Part shown: positions 1 through 9,932 of the stretch, in pieces
Layout of the letters: each line of letters begins with the position of its first letter
Position numbering within the stretch: the stretch's first letter is position 1
Made by a program: the position numbers and the translations under genes
The notes under the pieces: generated by a model
The model's database searches: none
What the model saw: the letters and a program-made list of their open reading frames with translations, nothing else
Told to the model about the DNA's origin: nothing
Assembly: GCA_016187945.1 (NCBI GenBank)
Contig: JACPIT010000013.1
Location: forward strand, 62,001-126,000
Direction of reading: 5' to 3'
DNA length: 64,000 nucleotides
Source: Opitutia bacterium
GTDB taxonomy: Bacteria; Verrucomicrobiota; Verrucomicrobiia; Opitutales; Opitutaceae

Positions 1-590
1 CACCAGGCCCCCACGCCCCATGCGACGAGCGCGTAGCCGACGGCGGCGAGGTGCGCGCTTGTCGCGACTTTCACTCCGGGATCGTCGAACTCGATGAAGC
101 CGCCGCCGTGACCGCCTTTCCAGATTTCGTAGCCAAGCTCGACGGCGTAGATGACGACGATCGCCGGCCAAAACCAGTCGCGCCAATCGCCGCGCCAGCT
201 CCGCGCCGCGAGCAGGAGCAGCAGCCCGAGATTGACGGCGCTGAGTCCGGCGTAGCGCGCCATCGTCGGATCGAGCCAGTAGAGCACGCCGCAGATCGCC
301 GGTGGCATGAGCAGGAGACCGACCCAGCTATCGCGCGGAAATTCGCGGCCGAGCGTGAAGCCGACGATCAGCAGCAACCCGCCGTCGGCGACGAAGTGCG
401 GCCAGCCGAAGTGCACGATCTGGCCGGTCCAGATGCGCCACCACTCGCCGTGCGCCAGCGCCGTGCGATCGTAGACGAGCGCCTCGCGCCATTCCGGGCG
501 GAGCTGCACGACCAGCGCCGCCGCGGCGACCGCGCAGAAGAACCACGGAGCGCGGAAACGGAAGCGAGCTTGCGGCGGGGGAGAGTCCAC
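1..590 (-). CDS. Rhombosortase-like rhomboid intramembrane protease (partial, C-terminus outside window)
   Basis: About 196 residues are visible from a GTG at 590, and the frame stays open to the window edge. The protein is hydrophobic with several membrane segments. Rhomboid signatures are present: a first conserved stretch IVHFGWPHF (residues 58-66), a catalytic serine motif YAGLSAVNLG (Ser117) and a histidine motif TSAHLAAVGYAL (His180). Rhombosortases are short rhomboid proteases that process proteins ending in GlyGly-CTERM tails. The neighbouring gene upstream ends in exactly such a tail, which supports the call. An asparagine replaces the usual histidine three residues after the catalytic serine. 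The start is uncertain because no ATG lies upstream in frame. Confidence 0.68.
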   Translation of the reverse strand, partial: MDSPPPQARFRFRAPWFFCAVAAAALVVQLRPEWREALVYDRTALAHGEWWRIWTGQIVHFGWPHFVADGGLLLIVGFTLGREFPRDSWVGLLLMPPAICGVLYWLDPTMARYAGLSAVNLGLLLLLAARSWRGDWRDWFWPAIVVIYAVELGYEIWKGGHGGGFIEFDDPGVKVATSAHLAAVGYALVAWGVGAW

Positions 591-713
591 GGCGCCGTTG
601 ATGGCGGTGAGAGACGGCGCGCGCAAGCGTCGGAGCGCGGGAAGGCGCGGGGGCGCGCGAAACGTGCGCGGCAGCCGGCGGCAGTCGGCCGGGATCAGCG
701 GGCGGAGGTTTTT

Positions 714-737
714 CAGCCGACTCGCGTCGGCTGCTAC
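714..737 (-). repeat. Single GTAG palindromic repeat, CAGCCGAC family
   Basis: On the minus strand this reads GTAG followed by a hairpin whose arms are CAGCCGAC and GTCGGCTG. Related copies lie at 39142-39211, 48802-48825 and 56214-56280. It lies just upstream of the rhombosortase gene. Confidence 0.75.
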
Positions 738-773
738 GGGGAAGCGCGGCGAGCGCGGGCGATTTTTGCGTGG

Positions 774-805
774 AAAACAAAAAGGCCTCACGCGCGGTGA
801 GGCCT
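774..805 (-). terminator. Rho-independent terminator after the GlyGly-CTERM protease gene
   Basis: A perfect 9-bp stem (AGGCCTCAC with GTGAGGCCT, loop GCGCG) at 783-805 is followed on the minus strand by TTTTTGTTTT. It lies 32 bp after the stop codon of the protease gene, so the rhombosortase gene probably has its own promoter or relies on read-through. Confidence 0.85.
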
Positions 806-836
806 GGAATTCGTCCGCGAAGTTTCGCGTCGCGCG

Positions 837-2300
837 TCAGGCGCGGCGGCGTTTTTGCCAGGCGCGAAGGACGCCGGCGAGCGCGAGCGCCGCGAGGAAC
901 CAATCGCTCGGGGCGCCGCCGCCGCCACCGCCCGAACTCGGCGGCGTGACGGGCGCGTTCACGGTGAGCGTGGCGCCGTTGCTCGTGACTGAGCCGAGGC
1001 TGTTGACCACCGTGACGGTGTAAGTGGCGGCGTCGCCCGTCTGCACGTTGCTCAGGCTGAGCGTCGCGCTTTGCTGACCAAGAATTGGGCTGCCGTTCTT
1101 GTTCCACTGGTAAGTGGGATTCGGCAACCCGGTGGCGACGACGCTGAAGACGACGTTCCCACCGACGGTGACGGACTGGCTTTGCGGGTGCGTCGTAATG
1201 ACGGGCGCAGCGTTCACCTGGCTGGCGGAAAACGTGGCGTTGAGCTGCACGCTGCCCCACTCGCCCTGCCAGCCGTCGACGGCGAGGTAGTAGGTCGTGC
1301 CGGAGGCCACGTTGAAGACGACGCGGCTGGTGCGCGGGCGGGTCTGCGAGGAATCTTCGGACGGGCTCACGACATCGTCGTTCGAGGCGAGTTGCGTGAG
1401 GGAGCCGACGGCGGAGCCGGTGTAGGCGCCGAGCAGCGTGTCGAAGTTCGTGCCGGCGGTCGTGACTTCGAGGCTGCCGTTGGCGGTGGCGGTCCATTTC
1501 CACCAGACCGAGGCGCCGCCGGCTTCGCTGGAGACGTGGTTGGGTTCGCCGGACTCCTTGTGAGCGCCCACGCTGGAACCGGTGACCGTGACGGTGTTGC
1601 TCGCGGGAATGGTGATCGCGGTGGCGTTGCCGAAGAGGTCGTTGGGCACGCCGATGGAAACGCTGGGATCGCCGTAGATGTAAGTCGCGCCGTCGATGTC
1701 GTCGCGCTGGAGCGCGTCGATGCTGCTGATGTGGCTGTTCATGATCGCGCTGACGGACTGGCCCCACTCGTCGGGGTGATCGAGGCCGAGGACGTGGCCG
1801 AGCTCGTGCAGGGCGACACGACGGATATCGAGCGCGCTGCGTGTGGAGCCGCGGTAGGAATCCCAGGTTTTTGCGGAGTTGAAGAGGATGTCCGACTCGG
1901 TGCGGCGATAGGTGCCGTCCGTCTGCAACGCGCCGCGATTGGAGAGCGTGACGGCGATGACGTTGGTGCCGTAGGCCTCACCGTAAACGGTCGACGAAAA
2001 GAATAGTTCGTTGATGCCGTTGTCTTCGCCGCCGTTGCCGGCGGTCGCGGTCGTGCCGGCAAACTGGGAATTGAGAATCACCTGGTTCCACGAGGTCATC
2101 GCGGCGACGGCGCTCGAGCTGTAGTTGGAGCCGTCGGACAGCGTGGACGAAGTGCCGAGCTTCACCTGCATCGGAATGCTGCCGGTGGCCCATTTCACGA
2201 GCGTCTGGCCGCTGCGGATAACCTCGTAGCCGGGCGCGAGCGCGCCGGCGGCGAGCGCAGCGAGGACGAGAGCGGGGCGGAGGAAAAATTTAGCGGACAT
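837..2300 (-). CDS. Matrixin-like (M10) metalloprotease with Ig-like domain and GlyGly-CTERM sorting tail
   Basis: 487 aa. A signal peptide is predicted at residues 1-20. The zinc motif HELGHVLGLDH (165-175) and a downstream Met-turn (SAIMNSH) mark a metzincin protease domain of the M10A type. A beta-rich PPC-like domain follows (about 210-355), then an immunoglobulin-like domain (about 360-447; PTYQWNKNG, DAATYTVTV). The C-terminus has a poly-glycine run, a hydrophobic helix and a basic end (QKRRRA), the architecture of a GlyGly-CTERM signal recognised by rhombosortase. It probably leaves the cell through type II secretion, with the tail trimmed by the neighbouring rhombosortase. The start codon overlaps the end of the upstream gene by 11 bp. 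Substrate is unknown. Confidence 0.85.
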   Translation of the reverse strand: MSAKFFLRPALVLAALAAGALAPGYEVIRSGQTLVKWATGSIPMQVKLGTSSTLSDGSNYSSSAVAAMTSWNQVILNSQFAGTTATAGNGGEDNGINELFFSSTVYGEAYGTNVIAVTLSNRGALQTDGTYRRTESDILFNSAKTWDSYRGSTRSALDIRRVALHELGHVLGLDHPDEWGQSVSAIMNSHISSIDALQRDDIDGATYIYGDPSVSIGVPNDLFGNATAITIPASNTVTVTGSSVGAHKESGEPNHVSSEAGGASVWWKWTATANGSLEVTTAGTNFDTLLGAYTGSAVGSLTQLASNDDVVSPSEDSSQTRPRTSRVVFNVASGTTYYLAVDGWQGEWGSVQLNATFSASQVNAAPVITTHPQSQSVTVGGNVVFSVVATGLPNPTYQWNKNGSPILGQQSATLSLSNVQTGDAATYTVTVVNSLGSVTSNGATLTVNAPVTPPSSGGGGGGAPSDWFLAALALAGVLRAWQKRRRA

Positions 2301-2913
2301 TGTTCGCCCCTCCTTTCTTCACCGCATCCCGCGTCTCGCGGACGCTCTGGCGGAAATCCGCGGGCGTCAGCGCGTCGGAGGTTTTGATCTGCTGGCGCAG
2401 CAATTTTGCGGCGGCGCCCTCGGCGAGCGGCAGCGCGACCTCGGCGGTGGCGGAGAGCGGCAGGCCGTTGGCGCGCGCGACGTATTCGCGGCCGGTGGTC
2501 TTGTCGCGCTTGATCGGGTAGACGCCGTGCATGACGGCGTAGAGCGGGTAGAAGGCTTTGCCGTTGTCCTTCACGAAGAGGATGCTCTCGTCGCCCACGG
2601 TGAATTTCGGCGCGCCCTCGACCACGAGTTCGCCGCCGTCGGAGGTCTTGCCGCCGAGCATCGTGAGCACGACTTTCGCGGGCGGCGTGCCGGCGATGAC
2701 GTCGGTCACCTCGATCTCGGCGAGCGTGAAGGGCACCTCGCGACCGTCGCGGAGGCGGATTTCGTTGGTGAGGCTTTTCACCTTGCCGCGAATCACGTAG
2801 TCGGCGTTCGCGGAAAGCTCGGAAAATTCCGGCGGGATGACGGAGGTCGCGCGCGCGGCCGCGGCGGCGGCCAGCAACATCGCACCTAGAGCGAGAATTC
2901 GGAGGGGGCGCAT
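2290..2913 (-). CDS. Hypothetical exported protein
   Basis: 207 aa from the ATG at 2913, chosen because a typical signal peptide begins there (MRPLRILALGAMLLAAAAAA, cleavage near ARA). The mature part is soluble and beta-rich: YVIRGKVKSL, FTLAEIEVTDVIAG and VVLTMLGGKTSDGG suggest an OB-like or carboxypeptidase-regulatory-like fold, often seen in exported proteins found with secreted metalloproteases. It overlaps the downstream protease gene by 11 bp and is very likely cotranscribed with it, so it may be a chaperone, inhibitor or partner of the protease. That role is inferred from position only. I do not recognise a named family with confidence. The 312 bp between this start and gspD (2914-3225) form a divergent intergenic region in which no convincing promoter was seen. 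Confidence 0.75.
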   Translation of the reverse strand: MRPLRILALGAMLLAAAAAARATSVIPPEFSELSANADYVIRGKVKSLTNEIRLRDGREVPFTLAEIEVTDVIAGTPPAKVVLTMLGGKTSDGGELVVEGAPKFTVGDESILFVKDNGKAFYPLYAVMHGVYPIKRDKTTGREYVARANGLPLSATAEVALPLAEGAAAKLLRQQIKTSDALTPADFRQSVRETRDAVKKGGANNVR

Positions 2914-3225
2914 GGCTTTTTCGGGGTCGGCACGGAAGCGGATTGCGCTGCGCGCGCCAGCATCATTCGAGGTCGAGGATTGATTTACCGGAGGTTCACT
3001 CGGGCGGCGAGTGACCGGGCCCAACGGGGGAAGTTGACGTGGTTTTCGTCCGCCGCAAGTGCCGGATGTTCCCGGTGAATCGGATCGGCTGGGACGAGGG
3101 CGAAATTATCCGGGACGGACGCGGGCCTTGCCAAGCCGCCCGCCGGAGTTTCAACTGAAACTCTGCAACTTTTTGACGCGGGCCACGTCACACACGACTA
3201 TTCACGCCCTCCCCGGCACCCCTGC

Positions 3226-5247
3226 ATGAAGCACTTTTTCTTTCGCCTCGCCGCTTGCGCGCTCGTGCTCGCACCGACGTCCCTGCCGCTCCGCGCGCAA
3301 ACGCCGCCACCCGGGCCCGCCGCCACCGCTCCCGCTCCCCTGCCGTCCGACGCCGTCGGCCCGCTCGATCTCCGCGAAGAGAGCATCGATCAGGTGATCG
3401 CGATGATCGAGCGCTTCACCGGCAAGACCGTCCTCCGCCCGCAAGCGCTCCCCGCCGCGACGATCACCGTGCATCTCAAGGAAACCGTGACGCGCGAGGA
3501 AGCCGTCCGCGCCCTCGAGACGCTGCTCAACCTGAACGGCGTCGCCATCACCCCGATGGGCGATCATTTCATCAAGGTCACCGCGCTGAACATGGCGAAG
3601 TCCGAGGCGCCCGAGCTTATCGACGGCTCGACGCTCCTCCTCGCGCCGAGCGGCCGCATCGCCAGCAAAGTTTTCCAACTGAACTTCCTCCGCGTCGCCG
3701 AATTCATGCCGCAAGTCGCCGGCCTGCTCTCGCCCAACACCGGCAGCCCACCCGTCATCTTCGAGAAAGCCAACGCCGCGCTCGTCACCGACTCGATCAC
3801 CAACCTCCAGCGCATCGAGACGCTCCTCAGCCGCCTCGACCAGCCCGCGCTCGGCGGCCTCACGCCGAAGTTCTACACGCTGCACTTCGCCAAGGCCTCC
3901 GACGTCGTGAACAAGATGCGCACCATCCTCTCCGGCGCGCTCCAATCCCAGCTCGGCACCGCCACCACCTACAACGCCGACGACCGCACCAACCAGATCG
4001 TCGTCATCTCCGACCCGCGTCAGATCGCCTTCTTCGACGACCTCATCGCCAAGCTCGACGTCAAATCCGACCCGAATACCCGCAACGAGGTCATCTTCCT
4101 CAAGCACGCCACCTCGAAGGACGTCGCGCAAATTCTCTCCCAACTCGTCGCCGGCCAGAACAACGCCGCCAAAGCGCAAGAATCCGCGCGCCCGAACGTC
4201 ATGCCCGCCGCCGCCGCACCCGCGGCTCCCGGCGCCGCACCCGCACCCGTCGCAATCGTGCCCACCGGCCTCACGCTCGGCAGCGAGCCGTCGAATCAGT
4301 TCAGCGCGCTGCTCACCATCTTCGCCGATGAGCGCAGCAACTCCATCGTCGTCTCCGGCACCGTCGACGACATCCGCCTCATCAACGACCTCGTCACCAA
4401 GATCGACGTCCTCCTCGCCCAAGTGCGCATCGAAGTCGTCATCGCCGAAGTCACCCTTGGTGACGAAGCCACCTCCGGCATCAGCGCGCTCGGCCTGAAG
4501 ATCGACGGCGATAAACTCGTCGGCGGCTCGTTCGCCATGGCGGGCGCATCCAGCAGCGCGGTCACCGGCACGCGTCAACCCACCGGCGACCTCGACCTCG
4601 CCGCCGAGATTGCGCTCACCACGACGCCGCGCAAAACCAACGCCACCATTCTCTCCGTGCCGAGCATCATCACGACGCACAACAAGGAGGGCAAAATCTT
4701 CGTCGGCGAACAGCGCCCGGTCATCAGCAGCTACCTCAACGACACGAGCACCACCACCACGAGCTCCGGCTACCGCTCCAACGTTTCCTACAAAGACATC
4801 GGCATCGATCTCACCGTGAAGCCGCTCATCGGCAACGACGGCTCCGTCCAGCTCGAGATCAAGCAGGAGGTGAACGACATCCTCGGCGAAATCACGATCG
4901 ACGGCAACCAACAGCCCCGCATCGGCCGCCGCTCCACCAATTCCTTCGTCTCCGTGAAGAGCGGCGACATCGTCGTGCTCGGCGGCCTCCAACGCACCTC
5001 GAAATCCAAGACCAGCTCGCGCCTCGGTCCGATTCCGATCCTCGGCGACCTGCTCGGCAGCCGCAAACGCGACGACACCCGCACCGACCTCGTGTTCTTC
5101 CTCCGCCCGACCGTGCTGACCAACACCGCCACCGATAACGTCTCGGCGCTCCAGCAGATCGACAAGCTCCCGGCGAAACAGCGCGACCCGATCCGCGAAG
5201 CCATCGGCCAGCCGCTGCCCGACCCGAAGAAGAAAAAATCCCGCTGA
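3226..5247 (+). CDS. gspD: Type II secretion system secretin GspD
   Basis: 673 aa outer-membrane secretin. A signal peptide occupies residues 1-25. Periplasmic N0 and N1-N3 domains follow: DLREESIDQVIAMIERFTGK starts N0, and the repeats HFAKASDVVNKMRTIL and FLKHATSKDVAQILSQLVAG are N-domain KH-like folds. An Ala/Pro-rich linker lies near 325-350. The secretin domain occupies about 430-640, with FVGEQRPV near 492 and VLGGLQR near 583, ending with LVFFLRPTVL. It forms the channel for folded exoproteins. It is the first gene of the gspD-gspE-gspF block. The ATG at 3226 has no Shine-Dalgarno sequence upstream. A PilQ-type pilus secretin is less likely given the flanking GspE/F and pseudopilin genes. 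Confidence 0.95.
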   Translation: MKHFFFRLAACALVLAPTSLPLRAQTPPPGPAATAPAPLPSDAVGPLDLREESIDQVIAMIERFTGKTVLRPQALPAATITVHLKETVTREEAVRALETLLNLNGVAITPMGDHFIKVTALNMAKSEAPELIDGSTLLLAPSGRIASKVFQLNFLRVAEFMPQVAGLLSPNTGSPPVIFEKANAALVTDSITNLQRIETLLSRLDQPALGGLTPKFYTLHFAKASDVVNKMRTILSGALQSQLGTATTYNADDRTNQIVVISDPRQIAFFDDLIAKLDVKSDPNTRNEVIFLKHATSKDVAQILSQLVAGQNNAAKAQESARPNVMPAAAAPAAPGAAPAPVAIVPTGLTLGSEPSNQFSALLTIFADERSNSIVVSGTVDDIRLINDLVTKIDVLLAQVRIEVVIAEVTLGDEATSGISALGLKIDGDKLVGGSFAMAGASSSAVTGTRQPTGDLDLAAEIALTTTPRKTNATILSVPSIITTHNKEGKIFVGEQRPVISSYLNDTSTTTTSSGYRSNVSYKDIGIDLTVKPLIGNDGSVQLEIKQEVNDILGEITIDGNQQPRIGRRSTNSFVSVKSGDIVVLGGLQRTSKSKTSSRLGPIPILGDLLGSRKRDDTRTDLVFFLRPTVLTNTATDNVSALQQIDKLPAKQRDPIREAIGQPLPDPKKKKSR

Positions 5248-5281
5248 CCATGCCCGCCACGCCGGCTTCTCCGTCTCCGAG

Positions 5282-5362
5282 GTGGAGCGCATTGACCTCA
5301 ATGCGCTCAAACGCCCGCCCGTCCGCCGCACGCTCGAACGCGTTGGGGCCAACGCGCTCCAC
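5282..5362. repeat. GTGG palindromic repeat pair between gspD and gspE
   Basis: Two inverted hairpin units share the head GTGGAGCGC. The left unit has stem GAGCGCATTG/CAATGCGCTC. The right unit, on the minus strand, has GAGCGCGTTG/CAACGCGTTC, so stem changes are paired. Related pairs lie at 17616-17688 and 22641-22701. The pair ends 6 bp before the gspE start codon. Confidence 0.8.
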
Positions 5363-5368
5363 CTGACC

Positions 5369-7123
<1,755 letters not shown>

Positions 7124-7129
7124 GGACGA

Positions 7130-7234
7130 AGTTGAGAGCTGAGAGTTCAGAGTTGAGAGACCCGAACCACCGACTCTTCGCACTGCCTTCTTCCGGCTGT
7201 CTGGCTCTCAACTCTCAACTCTCAGCTCTCAACT
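7130..7234. repeat. Inverted repeat with microrepeat arms between gspE and gspF
   Basis: Arms at 7130-7159 and 7205-7234 match as reverse complements at 29 of 30 positions. Each arm is made of repeated GAGAGTT/AGTTGAG microunits. It fills nearly the whole 116-bp gap between gspE and gspF. Similar architecture with different microunits occurs at 16878-16973, 20001-20098 and 34120-34207. Confidence 0.85.
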
Positions 7235-7239
7235 AGCCC

Positions 7240-8499
7240 GTGCCTCGCTTCGCCTACACCGCCCGCTCCGCGAACGGCCAGACCGTCGAAGCGACGCTCG
7301 ACGCGCCGAGCCGCAAGGACGCCGCGCGCCTCCTCGCCGCCCGCGGCCTCCAGCCGGTGCGCCTCAGCGAGATCGGTGCGGCGGGCGCCGCCGCTGCGAA
7401 AAAACCCACCGCCGCGTCCGACGTATTGCCCACGCTCTTCGCCGAGCGCAGCTCGCACCGCGCGTTCGCCGAAAAGCTCCAGCTCCCGTTCTTCCAATCC
7501 CTCTCCGACCTCATCGGCAGCGGCCTGCCCGCCGGCGAGGCCGTGCGCTTGCTCAGCCAGCGTCTCCAGGAGCCGCAACTGCGCGGGCTCTGCACCGCGC
7601 TCTGGGAACGCCTCAGCGAGGGCCTGCCGCTCTCGCAAGCGATGGAGTCGCTCTCCGGCACGTTCAGCACGCACGCCGTCAACCTCATCGCCGCCGGCGA
7701 GGCCACGGGCAACCTGCGCGAAGTCCTCGAACGCCTCATCCAGCACTACACCGCGCAGCGCGAAATCCGCCGCACGCTCGCCGCCGCGCTCTCCTACCCC
7801 GTCTTCGTCTGCACGATCGCGGTCGGCGTCATTCTGTTTTTCATCTTCTTCCTCCTGCCGCGCCTGCAGACGCTGCTGAATTCCCTCGGCGGAAAAATGC
7901 CGTGGGCGACGCGCGTGCTGGTCAACCTTTCCGACTTCCTCATCCACTACGGCGTGATCGTGCTCGTCGGCGCGCTGCTCACCGCGGTGTTTTTCTGGCG
8001 CTGGCGCAAGAGCGCGAAAGGCCGCGTCGCCACCGACGCCGCGATGCTGCGCGCGCCGTTCGCCGGCCGCTTCGTCACCGCCGCCACCGTGCAGAATTTC
8101 GCCTCCACGCTCGCCGTGCTGCTCGAGAACGGCGTCACCACCGCCGAGGCGCTGCGCATGACCGAGCGCACGATCGCCAACCGCTCGCTCCAAACCGCGT
8201 TCCGCGACGCCACCAGCCGCGTCCTCGAAGGCGAAAGTCTTTCCTCCTCGCTCTCGAAGACGAACTGCTTCCCGCCGCTCGTGATCGACCGTCTCGCCGT
8301 CGGCGAGAGCACCGGCCAACTCGCGCCCAGCCTGCGCAGCATCGCCGCGTCGTATCAGGAAGACCTGCGGCGTCAGGTGAACATCCTCACGCAAGTGCTC
8401 TCGACCGCCGTGCTGCTCTCGGCGTTCCTCTTCGTCGCCTTCATCGCCTACGCGATCGTGAGCGCCGTCTACCAAGTCAGCGCGAGCTTCAAGTTCTGA
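7240..8499 (+). CDS. gspF: Type II secretion inner-membrane platform protein GspF
   Basis: 419 aa from a GTG start; the following MPRFAYTARSANGQTVEA is the standard GspF opening. It has two GspF cytoplasmic domains (about 65-185 and 270-390), each starting with a conserved helix bundle (FFQSLSDLIGSGLPAGEAV; FASTLAVLLENGVTTAEAL). The three membrane segments are near 187-210, 228-252 and 385-412. GspF is the inner-membrane platform around which GspE drives pseudopilus assembly. It is the third gene of the plus-strand block. Its last 57 nt, including the stop codon, are present again at 9494-9550, bracketing the hicBA island. Confidence 0.95.
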   Translation: MPRFAYTARSANGQTVEATLDAPSRKDAARLLAARGLQPVRLSEIGAAGAAAAKKPTAASDVLPTLFAERSSHRAFAEKLQLPFFQSLSDLIGSGLPAGEAVRLLSQRLQEPQLRGLCTALWERLSEGLPLSQAMESLSGTFSTHAVNLIAAGEATGNLREVLERLIQHYTAQREIRRTLAAALSYPVFVCTIAVGVILFFIFFLLPRLQTLLNSLGGKMPWATRVLVNLSDFLIHYGVIVLVGALLTAVFFWRWRKSAKGRVATDAAMLRAPFAGRFVTAATVQNFASTLAVLLENGVTTAEALRMTERTIANRSLQTAFRDATSRVLEGESLSSSLSKTNCFPPLVIDRLAVGESTGQLAPSLRSIAASYQEDLRRQVNILTQVLSTAVLLSAFLFVAFIAYAIVSAVYQVSASFKF

Positions 8500-8502
8500 G
8501 CT
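8447..8502 (+). repeat. Direct repeat copy 1: 3' end of gspF
   Basis: The terminal segment of gspF, from CCTACGCGATCGTGAGC through the stop codon to GAGCT, matches 9494-9550 except for one mismatch and one indel. Weaker similarity extends about 20 bp further upstream. Confidence 0.9.
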
Positions 8503-8563
8503 GAGCGCAGGCGGCGAACCGCCGACTCGCGTTTTCGACGGAAACGTGCATCTCATTTGGCCG

Positions 8564-8755
8564 ATGAAAGCCAAGTTCACCTATTGGAAGGAATCTGACG
8601 GGAAGTATCTCGGCTATCTGAACTCGCACCCCGAGCATTGGACGCAAGGTGACGATCTGGAGGATCTGAAGGCTCACTTGCGCGACCTCTACGAAATGTT
8701 TTCGGCCGAAGACATCCCCGGCATCCGCAAGGAAGCCGAGCTCGAAGTCGCATGA
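8564..8755 (+). CDS. hicB: HicB-family antitoxin (short form)
   Basis: 63 aa from the ATG at 8564; a GTG at 8546 is an alternative. The sequence KAKFTYWKESDGKYLGYLNS followed by GDDLEDLKAHLRDLY is the partial RNase H-like fold of HicB antitoxins. The C-terminal DNA-binding domain of long HicB proteins is absent, as in many short HicB members. It should bind and neutralise the HicA toxin encoded next: the stop codon overlaps the hicA start (ATGA at 8752-8755). It sits in the island between the two gspF-end repeats. Confidence 0.8.
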   Translation: MKAKFTYWKESDGKYLGYLNSHPEHWTQGDDLEDLKAHLRDLYEMFSAEDIPGIRKEAELEVA

Positions 8756-8937
8756 AGCGGCGCGACCTCGTCGCGGAAATCGAGCGAGCCGGTTGCGTGC
8801 TGCTGCGCCACAGCGGCAGACACGATATTTATCACAACCCCAAAACGGGTCGCTCCGAACCGATCCCCCGGCATCGCGAGATCAACGAACTCCTCGCGAA
8901 GAAGATTTTGAAATCGCTGGTGCAACAAGCAACCTGA
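8752..8937 (+). CDS. hicA: HicA-family mRNA interferase toxin
   Basis: 61 aa, the normal HicA length. HicA toxins have a dsRBD-like fold with a catalytic histidine in a G-x-H motif; here it is SGRHDIYHNP with His24. The N-terminal helix KRRDLVAEIERAGCVLLR and the C-terminal INELLAKKILKSL match the family. It is expected to cleave mRNA when HicB is lost. The order antitoxin then toxin is one of the two known hic arrangements. Start overlaps the hicB stop. Confidence 0.85.
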   Translation: MKRRDLVAEIERAGCVLLRHSGRHDIYHNPKTGRSEPIPRHREINELLAKKILKSLVQQAT

Positions 8938-8941
8938 GCGG

Positions 8942-9439
8942 ATGAAGCGCTGGATTTTCATCATCCTCTGTTTTTCGCAGGCGTCCTGCGCGCGAAACGA
9001 CGGTAACTTGGTGCCCATCGAACGCACCGCTATCTTCCCGGCAGCTAAAGCCGCCGACTTGATCCGCACGGTCTGTTACGAACCACTCGCAGCGACTGAC
9101 TATTGGACTCCCAACGCCACGGACATCGACGGTCTCGAGCAAACGCTCGCCGAGTTTCTCGACTCTCGCGGAGCCAACAGGAAGAAAGACTGGAGCACGT
9201 TTCGGCGTCAAATTGCGGGCGTTAAACGCGGCGACGAACGGTTGATTTTCATCTACTACTTTCGCTTCGATCAAGGAATTGAGGACGACTTGGTGAAGCG
9301 GAAGGAACCTCGTTACGACCCCGCCGGTTGGAGGAGTGAGCCTCACCTTGTGTTTGATGGTGGCGAGGAGTTCTTTCGCGTGCTCTACGATGTGAAGACG
9401 AAACGATTCATCTGGTATGAGTGCAACGGTGTCGCGTAA
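8942..9439 (+). CDS. Hypothetical lipoprotein in the hicBA island
   Basis: 165 aa, starting 5 bp after hicA. The N-terminus MKRWIFIILCFSQASC has a hydrophobic stretch and a lipobox-like QASC, so it is probably a lipoprotein cleaved before Cys16. The mature protein is soluble with many aromatic residues (LIFIYYFRFDQG, EEFFRVLYDVKTKRFIWYECNG). The family is not recognised. Base composition is visibly less G+C-rich than neighbouring genes, which fits recent acquisition together with hicBA. No evidence links its function to the toxin-antitoxin pair beyond position. Confidence 0.75.
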   Translation: MKRWIFIILCFSQASCARNDGNLVPIERTAIFPAAKAADLIRTVCYEPLAATDYWTPNATDIDGLEQTLAEFLDSRGANRKKDWSTFRRQIAGVKRGDERLIFIYYFRFDQGIEDDLVKRKEPRYDPAGWRSEPHLVFDGGEEFFRVLYDVKTKRFIWYECNGVA

Positions 9440-9493
9440 AGCTTCGTGAATTGCTGCCTCCCTAATATTCTCGCGCTCTTCGTCTCGCTATCT

Positions 9494-9550
9494 CCTACGC
9501 GATCGTGAGCGATCGTCTACCAAGTCAGCGCGAGCTTCAAGTTCTGAGCT
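9494..9550 (+). repeat. Direct repeat copy 2: duplicated gspF 3' end
   Basis: Second copy of the gspF terminus with a one-base insertion that shifts the gspF frame. It marks the far boundary of the 1.05-kb segment holding hicB, hicA and the lipoprotein gene. Confidence 0.9.
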
Positions 9551-9932
9551 CAGCCGGACTCATGCAGTCGGCCCCGATTTCCCTCCGAAATTCCAAGACT
9601 GAAAAATGAGAGGGCGGGCCAGCCCGCTGGCGGGCGCCCAAGGGCTCGCTCCCCACAGGCAACTGCATGATCCCGGCCGAGCGCAGGCCGCGAGGGCCCA
9701 CGATGAGGTTGCCCGCACCTTGGCACCGATGCGCGCGGGCCGGGTAGCTGCGCTTGAGGCCGCCGGCCGAAAGCGCGGCCACGTTGTCGCTTCGCTCCAA
9801 CGCGGCTATCCCGCATTCACAGTTTCCGACATTCTGAGCGGAACGTGAGAGTCCGCGCCCTACCCGCCTTCGCCCTTGAGGCGGGCGGCGGCCTGTGACT
9901 GTGTCTCTTCACGCCTCGCGCCTCTCTCACGG
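9551..9932. other. Intergenic stretch without a convincing gene
   Basis: No frame here has convincing protein character. A minus-strand reading across 9537-9800 contains a stretch (GGLKRSYPARAHRCQGAGN) that does not look random, so a decayed element or structured RNA is possible, but nothing decisive is visible. A GC-rich hairpin (GCGGGCCAGCCCGC) lies near 9615. Confidence 0.4.

Noticed and set aside
5282-5368. Upstream start for gspE at 5282
   Set aside because: The additional 29 codons are a palindromic repeat found elsewhere; the ATG at 5369 begins the family-like sequence.
9606-9848. 80-codon plus-strand frame
   Set aside because: Ala/Arg/Gly-rich, no homology-like motifs, embedded in a palindromic GC-rich stretch.
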